From an uncultured Capnocytophaga sp. (GTDB lineage: Bacteria; Bacteroidota; Bacteroidia; Flavobacteriales; Flavobacteriaceae), in the NCBI GenBank assembly GCA_915070235.1, contig CAJZFM010000141.1, positions 1-5,965 on the forward strand: 5,965 nucleotides of DNA, given 5' to 3'. The notes beneath the pieces were generated by a model. It saw only the letters and a list, made by a program, of their open reading frames with translations. It was not told the origin of the DNA and ran no database searches. Positions 5,024 to 5,965 of this stretch are shown here, piece by piece. A program made the translations under genes and the position numbers. How positions within the stretch are numbered: the first letter of the stretch is position 1; each line of letters starts with the position of its first letter.

Positions 5024-5924
5024 TTATCATGTACCCGTCTTGCTCAAGGAGAGCCTGGAAGGGCTGGCGATAAACCCCGCAGGGACGTATGTGGATACGA
5101 CCTTCGGAGGGGGTGGTCACTCACGGGCGATATTGGCAGCATTAGGCAGTGAAGGTCGTTTGCTGGCTTTTGACCAAGATCCTCAGGCGCAACAGAATGC
5201 CATAGACGATGAGCGGTTTACCCTTATCCCACAGAATTTCAGGCATATAAAACGATTTTTGCGCTTCTATGGGGTAAAGCAAGTAGATGGTGTCTTGGCC
5301 GATTTTGGAGTGTCCTCCCACCAGTTTGACACTGCCGAGCGTGGTTTTTCCACTCGGCTTGAGGGCGCTTTGGATATGCGAATGAACCCAGAGGCGCCGC
5401 TTTCGGCTTATGAAGTAGTGAATACCTATGATGAGGAAGCCCTCAGTACACTTTTTTTCCGTTATGGGGAACTCTCCCAAAGCCGACAGATAGCCCGCAC
5501 CATTGTGCAGCAGCGCAGAGAAAGGCCTATAGCCACTACGGGTGAGCTCAAGCAAGTGGTACAGCGTTTTTTGCCTAAAGGCAAGGAAAACAAGGTCTTA
5601 GCCCAACTCTATCAAGCCATACGCATAGAGGTCAATGGAGAGTTGGCCGCGCTAGAGGAGCTACTTTTGCAGCTGCCAGAGATAGTAAGACCAGGGGGGC
5701 GTATTGCTCTGATTAGTTATCATTCGCTTGAGGATAGGTTGGTAAAGCGTTTTGTACGCGATGGGCAGTTTTCAGGGGAGCCACAGAAGGATTTCTATGG
5801 GAACCTGCTAACTCCTTTTCAGAAAGTAGGCAAGGCCATTGTGGCAAGCCAAGAGGAGATAGCTCAGAATAACAGGGCGCGTAGTGCGGTGCTCAGAGTA
5901 GCAGAGCGAAAGAGTGAAGAGTGA
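5010..5924 (+). CDS. rsmH: 16S rRNA (cytosine(1402)-N(4))-methyltransferase RsmH
   Basis: RsmH (MraW) transfers a methyl group from S-adenosylmethionine to N4 of C1402 in the decoding centre of 16S rRNA. This 304-residue protein is of normal length and has the family signatures in order: YHVPVLLKE (6-14), SAM-binding VDTTFGGGGHS (28-38), FDQDP (54-58), ADFGVSSHQFD (97-107), RGFS and GALDMRMNP (111-127), AIRIEVNGEL (203-212) and ISYHSLEDRLVKRF (235-248). No key motif is missing. Two adjacent ATGs are possible: 5010 (14-base overlap with mraZ) or 5013 (11-base overlap, MEYSYHVPV). The second is equally plausible. The gene's sampled lines are about 42-58% G+C. Its TGA stop (5922-5924) is inside a 7-bp repeat unit. 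Confidence 0.97.
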   Translation: MMEYSYHVPVLLKESLEGLAINPAGTYVDTTFGGGGHSRAILAALGSEGRLLAFDQDPQAQQNAIDDERFTLIPQNFRHIKRFLRFYGVKQVDGVLADFGVSSHQFDTAERGFSTRLEGALDMRMNPEAPLSAYEVVNTYDEEALSTLFFRYGELSQSRQIARTIVQQRRERPIATTGELKQVVQRFLPKGKENKVLAQLYQAIRIEVNGELAALEELLLQLPEIVRPGGRIALISYHSLEDRLVKRFVRDGQFSGEPQKDFYGNLLTPFQKVGKAIVASQEEIAQNNRARSAVLRVAERKSEE

Positions 5925-5940
5925 AAAATGAAAAGTGAAC
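5913..5940 (+). repeat. 7-bp tandem repeat array D at the rsmH end
   Basis: Four heptamers in register: AGTGAAG, AGTGAAA, AATGAAA and AGTGAAC. The first unit is within the rsmH coding sequence and the second supplies its TGA stop. The third contains an ATG (5928-5930) in the same phase as the start codons following arrays A and C. The array is the same AGTGAAA type as the first half of array C. Confidence 0.8.
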
Positions 5941-5952
5941 AAATAGTGTGTC

Positions 5953-5965
5953 ATGAAGAGATTAA
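5953..5965 (+). CDS. Start of the next dcw gene, possibly FtsL-like (partial)
   Basis: The next gene after rsmH in Bacteroidota is normally a small FtsL-like division protein with one membrane helix. Two starts remain open to the window edge: ATG at 5953 (MKRL) and ATG at 5928 (MKSEQIVCHEEI). I prefer 5953 because it lies after the repeat array and gives a short basic N-terminus typical of FtsL-like proteins. The phase rule seen at arrays A and C would instead favour 5928. Too little sequence is present to identify the product, so the name rests on gene order alone. Confidence 0.35.

Noticed and set aside
5142..5555. 137-codon open frame on the minus strand within rsmH
   Set aside because: It is antisense to a well-conserved gene, has no recognisable domain or promoter, and is explained by the composition of the rsmH sequence.

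Overview
The window looks like chromosomal DNA of a Bacteroidota member, most likely a flavobacterium. Capnocytophaga is my best guess from overall style, not a demonstrated assignment. The evidence is the set of flavobacterial gene types, promoters of the Bacteroidota TAnnTTTG kind, no clear Shine-Dalgarno sequences, A-rich leaders, and a tail-to-start arrangement that fits lptC / CNNM-CBS protein / PpiD-like chaperone. All genes are on the plus strand.

Layout. Bases 1-42 carry the last 13 codons of an upstream gene, tentatively lptC. Bases 98-1345 encode a CNNM-CBS-CorC membrane protein of the 'hemolysin/CorC' family. Bases 1543-3663 encode a membrane-anchored periplasmic SurA_N/parvulin prolyl isomerase of PpiD architecture. 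A compact, A+T-rich type II toxin-antitoxin pair follows (3728-3976 and 3967-4269). It has its own promoter and is closed by a strong rho-independent terminator (4275-4314). After a 247-base untranslated region the division and cell-wall (dcw) cluster begins. It opens with a three-repeat MraZ operator overlapping a promoter, then mraZ (4562-5023), rsmH (5010-5924, overlapping mraZ), and the first codons of a further gene that is probably ftsL-like.

How the genes work together. The first block is cell-envelope maintenance: LPS transport, membrane ion homeostasis and periplasmic folding. The last block is the autoregulated start of the dcw cluster, where MraZ represses its own promoter and RsmH methylates 16S rRNA. 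The toxin-antitoxin pair sits between them, with hand-counted G+C near 32% against about 42-58% in sampled lines of the flanking genes, so it may be a later insertion.

The most unusual feature is a family of degenerate 7-bp tandem repeats (RRTGAMN and ACTAAMN types) at nearly every untranslated gene junction except that between ppiD and the antitoxin. The repeats supply stop codons of two genes, contribute to the stop of a third, and lead in the same phase into the start codons of two. I found no CRISPR array, insertion sequence, tRNA or rRNA. I do not see a clearly new multi-gene system here.
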